Below are positions 46,904-55,749 of a DNA stretch of 64,000 nt, in pieces. The DNA is taken from the NCBI GenBank assembly GCA_026129465.1, contig JAHCIA010000001.1:3431583-3495582 (forward strand), read 5' to 3'. This DNA is from Flavobacteriales bacterium. GTDB taxonomy: Bacteria; Bacteroidota; Bacteroidia; Flavobacteriales_F; PHOS-HE28. The translations under genes and the position numbers were made by a program. The notes beneath the pieces were generated by a model. That model saw only the letters and a program-made list of their open reading frames with translations. It was not told where the DNA came from and searched no databases. Numbering within the stretch: position 1 is the stretch's first letter; each line of letters starts with the position of its first letter.

Positions 46904-47326
46904 ATGCCGAGCTCCATGTTGCACGGTTCCCTGACCGCGCTATTCGTTCTACTTGGCGCGCATCCCTCGGATGCACAGCAGCTATCCGTGCATGCGGGTC
47001 GGCTTGATACGTTCCTCCCGGGAGTGGCCCGGCAGGAGGACGGCGGTTCATATTTCCGTCGGGGCGAGATCATTGAACTGGAGGTCAAGATCGATGCAGT
47101 GATCGACTCCATCTCCATGCTGGAAGGCAGGAGATTCATCGTGCTCAGCAGACCAGTGAAAGGGCGGTCGGATAGCTGGCGGGACGGTGTGCACATCTTC
47201 GCCGAGTGGCGTTACTACCAGATCAAGCCCCGTAAGCGTGGCCGGTTGGTGGTGCCTGCGATGACCGTGTATAGCTGTGGCATCGCGTACCGGACCGAGC
47301 CGTTGGAACTGGTGATCGGGAGGTGA
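46904..47326 (+). CDS. secreted BatD-like single-domain protein
   Basis: 140 residues from the ATG at 46904, with a signal peptide (LHGSLTALFVLLGAHPSDAQ). The single domain (GEIIELEVKIDAVIDSISMLEGRRFIVLSRPVKG ... HIFAEWRYYQIKPRKRGRLVVPAMTVYSCGIAYRTEPLELVI) resembles the N-terminal repeat of BatD/aerotolerance proteins. Far shorter than BatD, with no membrane anchor. Bases 47327-47541 after it hold nothing recognised. Confidence 0.6.
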   Translation: MPSSMLHGSLTALFVLLGAHPSDAQQLSVHAGRLDTFLPGVARQEDGGSYFRRGEIIELEVKIDAVIDSISMLEGRRFIVLSRPVKGRSDSWRDGVHIFAEWRYYQIKPRKRGRLVVPAMTVYSCGIAYRTEPLELVIGR

Positions 47327-47541
47327 GGTTTCCGCCAGGGATGGAAGCGGCAGCTTGCCGGTGGCGCTGGACCGGACAAGGCAACTACCGCGAACAGCCC
47401 GTTAAGGCGGCCAGATCGAAAGTCTCAAGTCACATGACCCAAGTTCCAATTTGTCAAGGTTCGCGGACACGGTTCCCCTTCGGTCTTCAACCTTGTGTCT
47501 TGACCATTGGGTCTTGCCTTCATCCCGGCAACTTCGCTTCC

Positions 47542-47714
47542 ATGTCCACGACTTTCGTCCAAGCGCTGCCTTGCGTTCCGAGGAGCACGATGCGTGTGGT
47601 GACGGCTTCGTCCCTGTTCGACGGCCACGATGCCGCCATCAACTTTCCCGCGTAGGCGGGACTTCGTTCAGCTCAGCATGCCTGGGATCATCCAGAGCAA
47701 GGCCCAAGGTGAAG
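47542..47714 (+). pseudogene. broken copy of the icmF 5' end, first
   Basis: The frame MSTTFVQALPCVPRSTMRVV ... [12 protein letters not shown] matches the icmF N-terminus ([18 protein letters not shown] ... [12 protein letters not shown]) and stops inside a palindrome. Past the palindrome, bases from about 47678 again align with icmF (CATGC-GGAT-ATCCAGAGCA). So a 5' icmF fragment of about 60 codons survives, interrupted by an insertion of some 34 bp. Confidence 0.85.
47646..47661. repeat. REP-like palindrome in the first icmF fragment
   Basis: TCCCGC-GTAG-GCGGGA. It sits at the point where the icmF fragment loses its reading frame. The same TCCCGC...GCGGGA core occurs behind icmF at 53012-53065. 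Confidence 0.8.
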
Positions 47715-47844
47715 CAGATGCGGGATCTCTTCCATCGATGGGGGACGATAGGTCCGAAGCAGGGCGGACCACTCGCTTGAAAACACTTAGCTTTCCATCG
47801 CCAAGCCGGGCAGGTTCGTTCGTGCACAGTCACCGGTCAGGTTG

Positions 47845-48423
47845 ATGGGAGGCATGGATTTCATACACCTCTATCGGCATCTCGTACAGGATCAAGCGGC
47901 CACCCTGGAAGCCTTGCCATTCGAGGTCCGTAAGGTTGACATCAAGAAGGGGGCGGTCATTACGGCCTATGGCGCGGTCGAGAAAAGGGTCTATTTCATT
48001 CGTAAGGGGATCATTGAACTGAGCATCGAAGATCCGACCGCGGAGAAAGTGATCGATTTCTACTTCGGGGATGAAGTGGTCACCTGTCTCACGTCCTTTC
48101 TCCTGCAGACACCATCCGACGTGCAAATGACGGCGTTCGCGGACTGCGAGCTGGAATGCTTCGATCATGACGAGGTGTATACCAAGTATCCCACGTCACT
48201 TGAGGTCAACAAGCTGGGCCGTGTTCTTGTTGAACAGGCTTACCTGCGGAAAGCCCGCAGGGAAAAGGACCTGTTGAGCAAGACAGCCGAAGAAATGTAC
48301 AAGCAGCTTATTGAGGAACATCCCGACTGCGTCAAGCTGATCCCTGTGAACAAATTGGCCCGGTATCTTGGCATACATCCGGAGAGCCTGAGCCGCATCA
48401 GGAGGAGGATGGTCCTGCATTAG
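47845..48423 (+). CDS. Crp/Fnr-family transcription regulator
   Basis: About 192 residues from the ATG at 47845. A cyclic-nucleotide-binding-like beta-roll (IKKGAVITAYGAVEKRVYFIRKGIIELSIEDPTAEKVIDFYFGDEV) is followed by a helical linker and a short HTH (VNKLARYLGIHPESLSRIRRRM). The allosteric site lacks the usual cAMP residues, common in Bacteroidota Crp-like proteins. It lies between two icmF-fragment regions. Confidence 0.85.
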   Translation: MGGMDFIHLYRHLVQDQAATLEALPFEVRKVDIKKGAVITAYGAVEKRVYFIRKGIIELSIEDPTAEKVIDFYFGDEVVTCLTSFLLQTPSDVQMTAFADCELECFDHDEVYTKYPTSLEVNKLGRVLVEQAYLRKARREKDLLSKTAEEMYKQLIEEHPDCVKLIPVNKLARYLGIHPESLSRIRRRMVLH

Positions 48424-48476
48424 GGATCACCCTGCGGTCACGTGTGCGATCGACGCGTTCTTCCGGCTGCCGCGAT

Positions 48477-49010
48477 CTAGAACTGGACCCTGACCCCCAC
48501 GTTGATCAGGAACCCGTTCGAGTAGATCGGTTTTCCGGGGATCTCATCCGCTCTTGCTCCGGTTCCCACTCCCCCGGCCTCGATGAAGTAGTTCATGTGT
48601 TCATCCAGGAAGAATTCGAACCCGAACAAGCCATATCCGCCGAACACGACCGATCGCGTTGAGAATTCCTCGGATGGGAACAGATAGATGGCGCCGCCTT
48701 CTCCGTAGACGCGCATGCGATCCCCCAGCTCGCCGACCGTTTGGACGAAGCCCAATGACAGGTTGGAATATGAGGACCAGGTCGTTTCGGAAGCACCGTT
48801 CAGGTGTTCGTTCCAGAGCACATTCCCCCGGAGTCTCACCGCTGTCTTCTTGTGGGCGAAGTACGGACTGGTCAGGTGGAGTCCGATGCCGAAGTCCTTC
48901 TGATGTTGCCCCACCTGGCCACCAATTCCAAAGCCGTTGCGGACACCATCCTGCGCTTGCGTCGGTGACGCGAGCAGCACGACGATCATGGATATCCCGA
49001 TCTTCAACAT
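48477..49010 (-). CDS. outer membrane beta-barrel protein
   Basis: The ATG at 49010 gives 177 residues with a signal peptide (ISMIVVLLASPTQAQ). Alternating amphipathic strands (FGIGGQVGQHQKDFGIGLHLTSPYF, AVRLRGNVLWNEH, MRVYGEGGAIYLF) and the final NVGVRVQF mark a small porin-like barrel. It is in the opposite direction to the Crp-like gene. Confidence 0.78.
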   Translation of the reverse strand: MLKIGISMIVVLLASPTQAQDGVRNGFGIGGQVGQHQKDFGIGLHLTSPYFAHKKTAVRLRGNVLWNEHLNGASETTWSSYSNLSLGFVQTVGELGDRMRVYGEGGAIYLFPSEEFSTRSVVFGGYGLFGFEFFLDEHMNYFIEAGGVGTGARADEIPGKPIYSNGFLINVGVRVQF

Positions 49011-49341
49011 ATGCCTTGATGTGTGGATCATTCCTATTGTGACCAGGGCTATCGGAACTTCAAAGAGTTTCATGGGATGAGGCTTCGTTTCGTGTTGCTA
49101 TCGGCGCGCAAAGAGATACCATGTACAGCTGATGCGCACTTGACCTGGGTTAGGAAAGAAGGTCATCGTCCCGGAGTGTTCGGCCGGGTTTCGACCCACG
49201 GACGATCTTCTCTTCGGGGCGGACAGATTTGCGCGTCAGGGTGCGGTGTAGGGCAATACGGATAGAGTCCTGGATCAGGGCCGGGGTGATCTCCCAGCCC
49301 CGCTTGCGTCCAGATCATCGCACCCTTTCACCGCGTACTGG
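49011..49341. other. intergenic stretch before icmF copies
   Basis: About 330 nt with no gene, RNA or clear repeat that I can support. Its right end leads into the -7 box used by the icmF region. Confidence 0.5.
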
Positions 49342-49349
49342 TATTTTCG
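49342..49349 (+). promoter_or_regulatory. -7-like box TATTTTCG before the icmF starts
   Basis: One base from TAnnTTTG, 4 nt before the ATG of the broken start at 49354. The intact icmF would then be read from this promoter with the broken start as its leader. Confidence 0.45.
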
Positions 49350-49353
49350 CCCT

Positions 49354-49458
49354 ATGTCCGTAGCCACCGTTGCCCCTTACGTCCCCAAGCACAAGACCTG
49401 CCTGCCGGCAGGCAGGTCCGCGTCGCTCGTGTTGTCAATGTTGCTCAATCTTCTCTAG
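49354..49458 (+). pseudogene. broken copy of the icmF start, now a 34-codon leader frame
   Basis: [14 protein letters not shown] mirrors the true start [15 protein letters not shown]; the next codons run into a perfect 20-bp palindrome, after which the frame is unrelated and stops at TAG (49456-49458), 5 nt before the real ATG. It keeps the promoter-proximal place, so it may be the original start displaced by an insertion. It would be translated as a small leader peptide before icmF. Confidence 0.75.
49397..49416. repeat. perfect palindrome in the displaced icmF start
   Basis: CCTGCCTGCCGGCAGGCAGG; adding one A and one T makes 22 bp. It falls directly after the codons for KHK of the displaced start. 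This palindrome is of a type I know as a dispersed element in bacterial genomes. Confidence 0.85.
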
Positions 49459-49463
49459 GTCTC

Positions 49464-52400
49464 ATGTCCACGTTCGTGCAAGCTCCTCCATACGTTCCGA
49501 AGCACAAGATCCGTGTAGTAACAGCGGCGTCGTTGTTCGATGGCCACGATGCCGCCATCAATATCATGCGGCGGATAATCCAGAGCACCGGCGCCGAGGT
49601 GATCCACCTGGGGCACGACCGCAGCGTGGAGGACGTGGTGAACACCGCCATCCAGGAGGATGCACACGCCATCGCCATGACCAGCTACCAGGGCGGGCAC
49701 AGCGAGTACTTCAAGTACATGTTCGACCTGCTGAAGGAAAAGGGGGCTGGTCATATCAAGATCTTCGGTGGCGGCGGCGGGACGATCCTGCCCGAGGAGA
49801 TCAAGGACCTGCACGCCTACGGCATCACGCGGCTCTACCATCCGGATGACGGTCGTGCGATGGGCCTCCAGGGCATGATCAACGACATGCTCGAAAAGGC
49901 CGACTTCGACCTGAGTGATCAGGTGAACGGCGAAGCGAAGAAGCTGAGCCCGCAGAACTGGCCGGCCATCGCGAAGCTGATCAGCACCGCGGAGAACCAC
50001 CCGGAGGTGTTCGGGAAGATCGCCGACGAGATCCACAAGAAGGCCGCCACGAACAAGGCCCCGATCCTGGGCATCACCGGTACGGGCGGGGCGGGCAAGA
50101 GCAGCATGGTGGACGAGCTGATCCGCCGCTTCATCCTCGACCAGCCCACCAAGACCATCGGTGTGATCAGCGTGGACCCGAGCAAGCGCAAGACCGGCGG
50201 CGCGCTGCTGGGCGACCGCATCCGCATGAACAGCATCCGCGGCGAGCGCGTGTACATGCGCAGCCTCGCCACGCGCCAGAGCAACCTCGCGCTGAGCAAG
50301 CACGTGAAGGAGGCCGTGAGCATCCTGAAGGCCGCGGGCTTCGACCTGATCATCCTGGAGACCAGCGGCATCGGCCAGAGCGACACCGAGATCCTGGACC
50401 ACAGCGATGTCTCGCTCTACATCATGACGCCGGAGTTCGGCGCGGCCACGCAGCTGGAGAAGATCGACATGCTCGACTTCGCCGACGTGGTGGCCATCAA
50501 CAAGTTCGACAAGCGCGGCGCCCTCGATGCCCTGCGCGACGTGAAGAAGCAGTACAAGCGCAACCACCAGCTCTGGGACGCCAACGACGATGACCTGCCC
50601 GTGGTGGGTACCATCGCCAGCCAGTTCAATGATCCCGGTACCAATTCGCTCTACGCGAAGCTGATGGCCAAGATCAAGGAGAAGACCGGCGTGCAACTTG
50701 ATTCCTCCTTCCACGCGCACGACGAGATGAGCGAGAAGGTGTGGATCATCCCACCCGCGAAGAGCCGGTACCTGAGCGAGATCTCGGAGAACAATCGGAG
50801 GTACGACGAACGGGTGCGTACCCAAGCCGCTATTGCGGATCAACTCTATGGGCTGTACTCGGCTGTCATCACCTTCGGTGGACCGGATCTGTTGGAAGAG
50901 GGTAAGGGAGGTGGGGGAGGTAAGGAAAGCGAGGGAAGAGTCCAACCTCCATTACCTCCTTCACCTCCCTCACCTGAGCTCTCCTCTCTCACCAAGAAGT
51001 TCGAAGAGCTACGCAAGGACCTGGATCCGCACTTGTGGTCAATGCTCCAAGGCTGGAAAGGAGAGGAGGAGAAGTACGGCGGCGAGTTCTACACCTACCT
51101 CGTTCGCGGCAAGGAGATCAAGGTGCCCAACCACACCGAGAGCCTTTCGCACCTGAAGATCCCGAAAGTGGCGCTGCCGAAGTTCCGCAGCTGGGGCGAC
51201 AAGGTGCGCTGGGCCATGCAGGAGAACACGCCCGGCTTCTACCCCTACACCGCCGGCATCTACCCCTTCAAACGCACCGGCGAGGACCCCGCGCGCATGT
51301 TCGCCGGCGAGGGCGGACCCGAGCGCACCAACAAGCGTTTCCACTACGTCAGCCAGGGCCTGCCCGCCAAGCGCCTCAGCACCGCCTTCGATAGCGTCAC
51401 GCTCTACGGCCACGATCCCGGCCGCCGTCCGGACATCTACGGCAAGGTGGGCAACAGCGGCGTGAGCATCTGCTGCCTCGATGATGCCAAGAAGCTCTAC
51501 AGCGGCTTCGACCTCAGCGCGCCCACCACCAGCGTGAGCATGACCATCAACGGTCCGGCGCCCATGTTGCTCGGCTTCTTCATGAACGCAGCGATCGACC
51601 AGAACTGTGAGAAGTACATTCTTGCCAACGGCCTGAAGTCCGAGGTGGAACGCAAGATCCGGGAGCGGTGGGAAGCTGCTGGCTCCTCGCCGCTGGCTGC
51701 TGGCCGCTCAAATGCGGATGCGAGCGGCCAGCAGCCAGCGGCCAAGGGCCAGAGGCCGCGTTATCATGGCGAGATTCCCCAAGGCAACGACGGTCTGGGT
51801 CTGCTCCTGCTCGGTATCACTGGCGACCAGGTGCTGCCGAAGGACGTGTACGAGAAGATCAAGGCCGAGACCCTGCAGAGCGTGCGCGGCACCGTGCAGG
51901 CCGATATCCTGAAGGAGGACCAGGCGCAGAACACCTGCATCTTCAGCACCGAGTTCGCGCTGCGGTTGATGGGCGACGTGCAGCAGTACTTCATCGACAA
52001 GAAGGTCCGCAACTTCTACAGCGTCAGCATCAGCGGCTACCACATCGCGGAGGCCGGCGCCAACCCCATCAGCCAGCTCGCCTTCACCCTGGCCAACGGC
52101 TTCACCTACGTGGAGTACTACCTGAGCCGGGGCATGGACATCAACGCCTTCGCGCCCAACCTGAGCTTCTTCTTCAGCAACGGCATGGACCCCGAGTACG
52201 CCGTGATGGGCCGCGTGGCGCGCCGCCTCTGGGCCAAGGCGCTCAAGCACCGCTACGGCGCCGACGAGCGCAGCCAGATGCTCAAGTACCACATCCAGAC
52301 CAGCGGCCGCAGCCTCCACGCGCAGGAGATCGACTTCAACGACATCCGCACCACGTTGCAGGCGCTGTACGCCATCTACGACAACTGCAACTCGCTCCAC

Positions 52401-52985
52401 ACGAACGCCTACGACGAGGCCATCACCACGCCCACCGAGGAGAGCGTGCGCCGCGCCATGGCCATCCAGCTCATCATCAACAAGGAGCTCGGCCTGGCCA
52501 AGAACGAGAACCCGTTGCAGGGCAGCTTCATCATCGAAGAGCTCACCGATCTGGTGGAAGAGGCCGTGCTCACCGAGTTCGACCGCATCACCGAACGCGG
52601 CGGCGTACTCGGCGCCATGGAGACCATGTACCAGCGCAGCCGTATCCAGGAGGAAAGCCTCTACTACGAGACGCTGAAGCACACCGGCGAATACCCGATC
52701 ATCGGCGTGAACACCTTCCTCAGCAGCAAGGGCTCACCCACCATCCTGCCGAAGGAGGTGATCCGCGCCACCGAGGAGGAGAAGGAAGCGCAGATCGCCA
52801 CGGTGGAGAACCTGCGCGCGGCCTACAGCGAGGAAGCGTCGAAGGCGATCAAGGACCTGCAGCAAGCCGCCATAAGGAATGAGAATATGTTTGAGGTCCT
52901 CATGGAAGCCACGAAGTACTGTTCGCTTGGACAGCTCACTGCTGCTATGTTTGAGGTTGGCGGACAGTACAGAAGGAATATGTGA
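49464..52985 (+). CDS. icmF: IcmF, fused isobutyryl-CoA mutase
   Basis: A 1173-residue three-part protein: N-terminal cobalamin-binding domain ([38 protein letters not shown]), a MeaI-type GTPase ([46 protein letters not shown]), and a large mutase domain ([45 protein letters not shown]). It interconverts isobutyryl- and n-butyryl-CoA with B12. Two in-frame low-complexity insertions are present: residues about 477-505 ([10 protein letters not shown] then [10 protein letters not shown]) and about 735-765 ([20 protein letters not shown]), both made of inverted repeats. The last 30 codons are A/T-richer than the rest and are copied downstream. Confidence 0.93.
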   Translation: MSTFVQAPPYVPKHKIRVVTAASLFDGHDAAINIMRRIIQSTGAEVIHLGHDRSVEDVVNTAIQEDAHAIAMTSYQGGHSEYFKYMFDLLKEKGAGHIKIFGGGGGTILPEEIKDLHAYGITRLYHPDDGRAMGLQGMINDMLEKADFDLSDQVNGEAKKLSPQNWPAIAKLISTAENHPEVFGKIADEIHKKAATNKAPILGITGTGGAGKSSMVDELIRRFILDQPTKTIGVISVDPSKRKTGGALLGDRIRMNSIRGERVYMRSLATRQSNLALSKHVKEAVSILKAAGFDLIILETSGIGQSDTEILDHSDVSLYIMTPEFGAATQLEKIDMLDFADVVAINKFDKRGALDALRDVKKQYKRNHQLWDANDDDLPVVGTIASQFNDPGTNSLYAKLMAKIKEKTGVQLDSSFHAHDEMSEKVWIIPPAKSRYLSEISENNRRYDERVRTQAAIADQLYGLYSAVITFGGPDLLEEGKGGGGGKESEGRVQPPLPPSPPSPELSSLTKKFEELRKDLDPHLWSMLQGWKGEEEKYGGEFYTYLVRGKEIKVPNHTESLSHLKIPKVALPKFRSWGDKVRWAMQENTPGFYPYTAGIYPFKRTGEDPARMFAGEGGPERTNKRFHYVSQGLPAKRLSTAFDSVTLYGHDPGRRPDIYGKVGNSGVSICCLDDAKKLYSGFDLSAPTTSVSMTINGPAPMLLGFFMNAAIDQNCEKYILANGLKSEVERKIRERWEAAGSSPLAAGRSNADASGQQPAAKGQRPRYHGEIPQGNDGLGLLLLGITGDQVLPKDVYEKIKAETLQSVRGTVQADILKEDQAQNTCIFSTEFALRLMGDVQQYFIDKKVRNFYSVSISGYHIAEAGANPISQLAFTLANGFTYVEYYLSRGMDINAFAPNLSFFFSNGMDPEYAVMGRVARRLWAKALKHRYGADERSQMLKYHIQTSGRSLHAQEIDFNDIRTTLQALYAIYDNCNSLHTNAYDEAITTPTEESVRRAMAIQLIINKELGLAKNENPLQGSFIIEELTDLVEEAVLTEFDRITERGGVLGAMETMYQRSRIQEESLYYETLKHTGEYPIIGVNTFLSSKGSPTILPKEVIRATEEEKEAQIATVENLRAAYSEEASKAIKDLQQAAIRNENMFEVLMEATKYCSLGQLTAAMFEVGGQYRRNM
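50901..50974. repeat. imperfect inverted repeat inserted in frame in icmF
   Basis: GGTAAGGGAGGTGGGGGAGG (from 50901) faces CCTCCTTCACCTCCCTCACC (to 50974) as an imperfect hairpin. It codes the Gly-rich then Pro-rich linker between the GTPase and mutase domains. Confidence 0.7.
51689..51742. repeat. perfect 21-bp-arm inverted repeat inserted in frame in icmF
   Basis: The arms 51689-51709 and 51722-51742 are exact complements, with a 12-nt loop; the inner part reads GCTGGCTGCTGGCCGCTC and GAGCGGCCAGCAGCCAGC. It adds some 28 residues in the mutase domain, just before the conserved [15 protein letters not shown], where relatives have a short linker. Confidence 0.85.
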
Positions 52986-53161
52986 TGAGGAGCATGCTGA
53001 GCAAAGCGAAGTCCCGCCGTAGCGACCGTGGCCGAGGTACGAGGCCTACGGACGCTAGAGCGGGATTCGCCGTGCTCATGGAAGCGTGCAAGTACTGCTC
53101 ACTAGGGCAGCTCACCGAGGCGATGTTCGAGGTGGGGGGGCAGTATCGGAGGAACATGTAA
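52985..53161 (+). pseudogene. displaced second copy of the icmF 3' end
   Basis: A 58-codon frame opens on the icmF stop (TGATG), runs through a hairpin, then codes [20 protein letters not shown] and [10 protein letters not shown] with a TAA stop. icmF itself ends [19 protein letters not shown] and [10 protein letters not shown]. At the DNA level the two ends differ at many third positions, so this is not a fresh duplication. The stop lies 3 nt before the ATG of the defence operon. Confidence 0.88.
53009..53067. repeat. REP-like hairpin between the two icmF ends
   Basis: TCCCGC (53012-53017) pairs with GCGGGA (53060-53065), with further inner pairing (TAGCG with CGCTA, CCGTGGCC with GGCCTACGG). 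It shares the outer core of the palindrome at 47646. Its sequence is open in the frame of the displaced icmF end. Confidence 0.75.
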
Positions 53162-53164
53162 GTG

Positions 53165-54733
53165 ATGAAGTACTCACGATCGGGCACTGACGAGAGGAAC
53201 TTCAGTTGGTTCAGAAATGATCCATCCAGGGCCTCTTTGCACAGAATTGAGCTGACACAGGGCAGGATACGAGGGCTTGACCCGTGCAGAATCGATTTTG
53301 AATACCCCATTTCGGCCTTCGCTGGAAGAAACGGTTCCGGCAAGTCGACAATCTTGGCAATAGCAGCGTGCGCTTATCATAGCCGAGCAGAAGCCTTTAA
53401 GCTTCCTCATAGGAGGACACCTTACTATACGTTCTCGGACTTCTTCGTGCAGTCGGCAGAAGAGGTATATCCCGAAGGCATTGAGATTCGGTACTCCATG
53501 TTCTACAACCGATGGAAGAAGACCGCCGCAATGCCTGATGGAGTGGGTGTGGGATGGCAACGCCGATGGAAAGGGAATGGCGGGAAGTGGAATGACTATG
53601 CGAGTCGGCTGAATAGAACAGTCATTCACTTTGGGATCGACCGAGTGGTGCCACATTACGAACGTAGCGCATACATCTCCAGTAGAGGCAAGTTCACGCT
53701 GGCAAAGCCGGCTGGTTGGGAGGACCAGGTGCGGGAGATTGCGAGCAGAATCCTTGGAAGGAACTATACCAGCATTGAGTACAAGTCATATCTCAAGTAC
53801 AGGTTGCCCATCGTTGGAGTCGGTGACTATGTGTATTCAGGGTTCAACATGGGTGCGGGGGAGAATGCCGTCTTCGAGTTACTCACTGCAATCTTCTCGT
53901 GCGGGGAAGGCATGCTCATCACGGTTGATGAGATTGAACTGGGTTTGCATGAAGAAGCACAGACAAGGTTCATCAATGAGTTGAAGGAGCTTTGCTCGCA
54001 GAGAAAGATCCAAATCATATGCACAACCCACTCATCCGTGGTGATGAAGTGCTTGCCACCGGAGGCTCGATTCTATGTTGAGAGCCTGACGCACTCAACA
54101 ATCGTCACGAAGGCCATTAGTCATAGATATGCGGCTGGCAAGATGGCCGGCGAGAACAGTGCTGAAATTGACTTGTTCGTTGAAGATGACATTGCGAGGA
54201 CTTTGGTTGGTCTCAGCCTGACCAATGCGGTTAGAAGTCGTTCAAATGTTCTACCTATTGGCTCGGATTCCGCAATCGTGAGGCAGATGGCAGCACGGTT
54301 CAAGAACCTGAAGGAGGGCGAGTTTTATGCCATACTTGATGGTGACAAGGAAGCTCTGCATTCTACCCTCCGCACCAACTTCCTGAAGCTGCTTGAAACA
54401 GTCACCGACAAGAAAGCGGCTGAGAGCTGGTTCGATGAAAGAGTCAGTTATTTGCCGGGAGGAACTACCCCGGAGAAGTGGTTGGTTGAGGTAGGTTTTG
54501 ACAAGGCTGGTGACAAGATTGCGGAGGCTCTTTCTGTCGATGAGGCAACAATGGAGCAGATTGCTTCCATAGGCAAGAATGCAGCTGCGCACCGAGAATT
54601 CTATGAGATTGGGAGATTACTGAACGTGGACAGCAGTGCAGTGGTTCAGGTATTTACCGCAGCTGTGAAACAGGAGATTCGAACCACGCTGGAGCCAATC
54701 GAAGTGCGAGTACGACAACTGATTGATAACTGA
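53165..54733 (+). CDS. OLD-like AAA ATPase with TOPRIM-like domain
   Basis: 522 residues from the ATG at 53165. Walker A GRNGSGKSTILAIAA (residues about 50-65), ABC-type signature region YSGFNMGAGENAVFELL, Walker B MLITVDEIELGLHE, and the switch His in ICTTHSSVV. C-terminal TOPRIM-like acids are seen in LFVEDDIARTLVGL and FYAILDGDKEAL. This is the plan of overcoming-lysogenization-defect, GajA or PARIS-type defence ATPases. It is visibly A/T-richer than the host genes and is coupled to the methylase gene (TGATG). Confidence 0.8.
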   Translation: MKYSRSGTDERNFSWFRNDPSRASLHRIELTQGRIRGLDPCRIDFEYPISAFAGRNGSGKSTILAIAACAYHSRAEAFKLPHRRTPYYTFSDFFVQSAEEVYPEGIEIRYSMFYNRWKKTAAMPDGVGVGWQRRWKGNGGKWNDYASRLNRTVIHFGIDRVVPHYERSAYISSRGKFTLAKPAGWEDQVREIASRILGRNYTSIEYKSYLKYRLPIVGVGDYVYSGFNMGAGENAVFELLTAIFSCGEGMLITVDEIELGLHEEAQTRFINELKELCSQRKIQIICTTHSSVVMKCLPPEARFYVESLTHSTIVTKAISHRYAAGKMAGENSAEIDLFVEDDIARTLVGLSLTNAVRSRSNVLPIGSDSAIVRQMAARFKNLKEGEFYAILDGDKEALHSTLRTNFLKLLETVTDKKAAESWFDERVSYLPGGTTPEKWLVEVGFDKAGDKIAEALSVDEATMEQIASIGKNAAAHREFYEIGRLLNVDSSAVVQVFTAAVKQEIRTTLEPIEVRVRQLIDN

Positions 54734-55749
54734 TGCTGAGTTACGTTGAAGAGATGAACCGGCTTCTGCGGCCGCGTCACGATGAAGAGGCTGTGGTGCT
54801 GGACCTTTTCGCGGGCTGCGGTGGCTTGGCCTTGGGTTTCGAGGCCGCTGGCTACAAGACCATCGGCTTCGAGATGAACGGACCGGCGGCTATGAGCTAC
54901 CGCCACAACCTGGGCAGTGAGTGCTACGCCGTGAAACTTGAGGTAGGTTTCGACTTTCCACAAGCCGACATAGTGATCGGTGGGCCGCCGTGCCAACCAT
55001 TCAGTGTGGGCGGTAATCAGCGCGGGATCGAAGATGCTCGCGACGGCTTCCCCATCTTTATTGATGCGGTGAAACGGCTTCAACCTAAGGTCTTCATGTT
55101 CGAGAACGTCCGTGGCTTGCTGTATGCCAATAAGTGGTACTTCGAGCTTATCCTGGATGAGTTCGCCAAACTAGGCTACCTCGTGGATTACAAGCTCCTG
55201 AACGCTGTACACCATGGTGTTCCCCAGAACCGCGAGCGGCTCTTTGTTGTGGGCCATCGGTCGGAGTTCCACTTCCCGGCCAAACAGAAGCATAAGATCA
55301 CAGTAGGTGAGGCCATCGGCGACCTGATGCACACAGCTCCACCCGAGAGCAAGTTCTTGAACGCTGCTATGGATGCTTATGTTGCCAAGTACGAGAAGGC
55401 CTCGCATTGCATCAACCCACGCGACCTCTACGCTGACCGTCCGGCGCGCACGCTCACCTGCCGCAATCTCGCAGGCGCTACCGGCGACATGCACCGGGTG
55501 CGTTTGCAGGATGGCCGACGCCGTCGCGTTATCGTTAGAGAGGCAGCTCGTCTTCAGAGTTTCCCCGACCACTTCGAGTTCAAGGGCAACGAAACGCAGC
55601 AGTTCAACCAGATCGGAAACGCTGTACCTCCTATGCTGGCCTACCACATGGCCCAAGCGATCAAGGCGTGCTACGACCTTCCTGCTGAAGATGCCAAAGT
55701 GATCAAGCGGAGCAATGTGAAGGCGAACCGTGAGCTAACGTTGTTCTGA
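54733..55749 (+). CDS. C5-cytosine DNA methyltransferase
   Basis: A 338-residue Dcm-family enzyme with motif I VLDLFAGCGGLALGFEAAG, motif IV IGGPPCQPFSVGGNQRG (catalytic Cys), motif VI MFENVRGLL, motif VIII QNRERLFVVGHR, motif IX RPARTLTCRNLAG and motif X QIGNAVPP. The target domain between VIII and IX is short. It would methylate the site cut by the next gene. Both ends overlap neighbours by one base. Confidence 0.9.
   Translation: MLSYVEEMNRLLRPRHDEEAVVLDLFAGCGGLALGFEAAGYKTIGFEMNGPAAMSYRHNLGSECYAVKLEVGFDFPQADIVIGGPPCQPFSVGGNQRGIEDARDGFPIFIDAVKRLQPKVFMFENVRGLLYANKWYFELILDEFAKLGYLVDYKLLNAVHHGVPQNRERLFVVGHRSEFHFPAKQKHKITVGEAIGDLMHTAPPESKFLNAAMDAYVAKYEKASHCINPRDLYADRPARTLTCRNLAGATGDMHRVRLQDGRRRRVIVREAARLQSFPDHFEFKGNETQQFNQIGNAVPPMLAYHMAQAIKACYDLPAEDAKVIKRSNVKANRELTLF

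Noticed and set aside
52985..53161. A real 58-aa gene between icmF and the ATPase
   Set aside because: The second half is a copy of the icmF C-terminus and the first half is a hairpin. An expressed peptide is possible but not supported.
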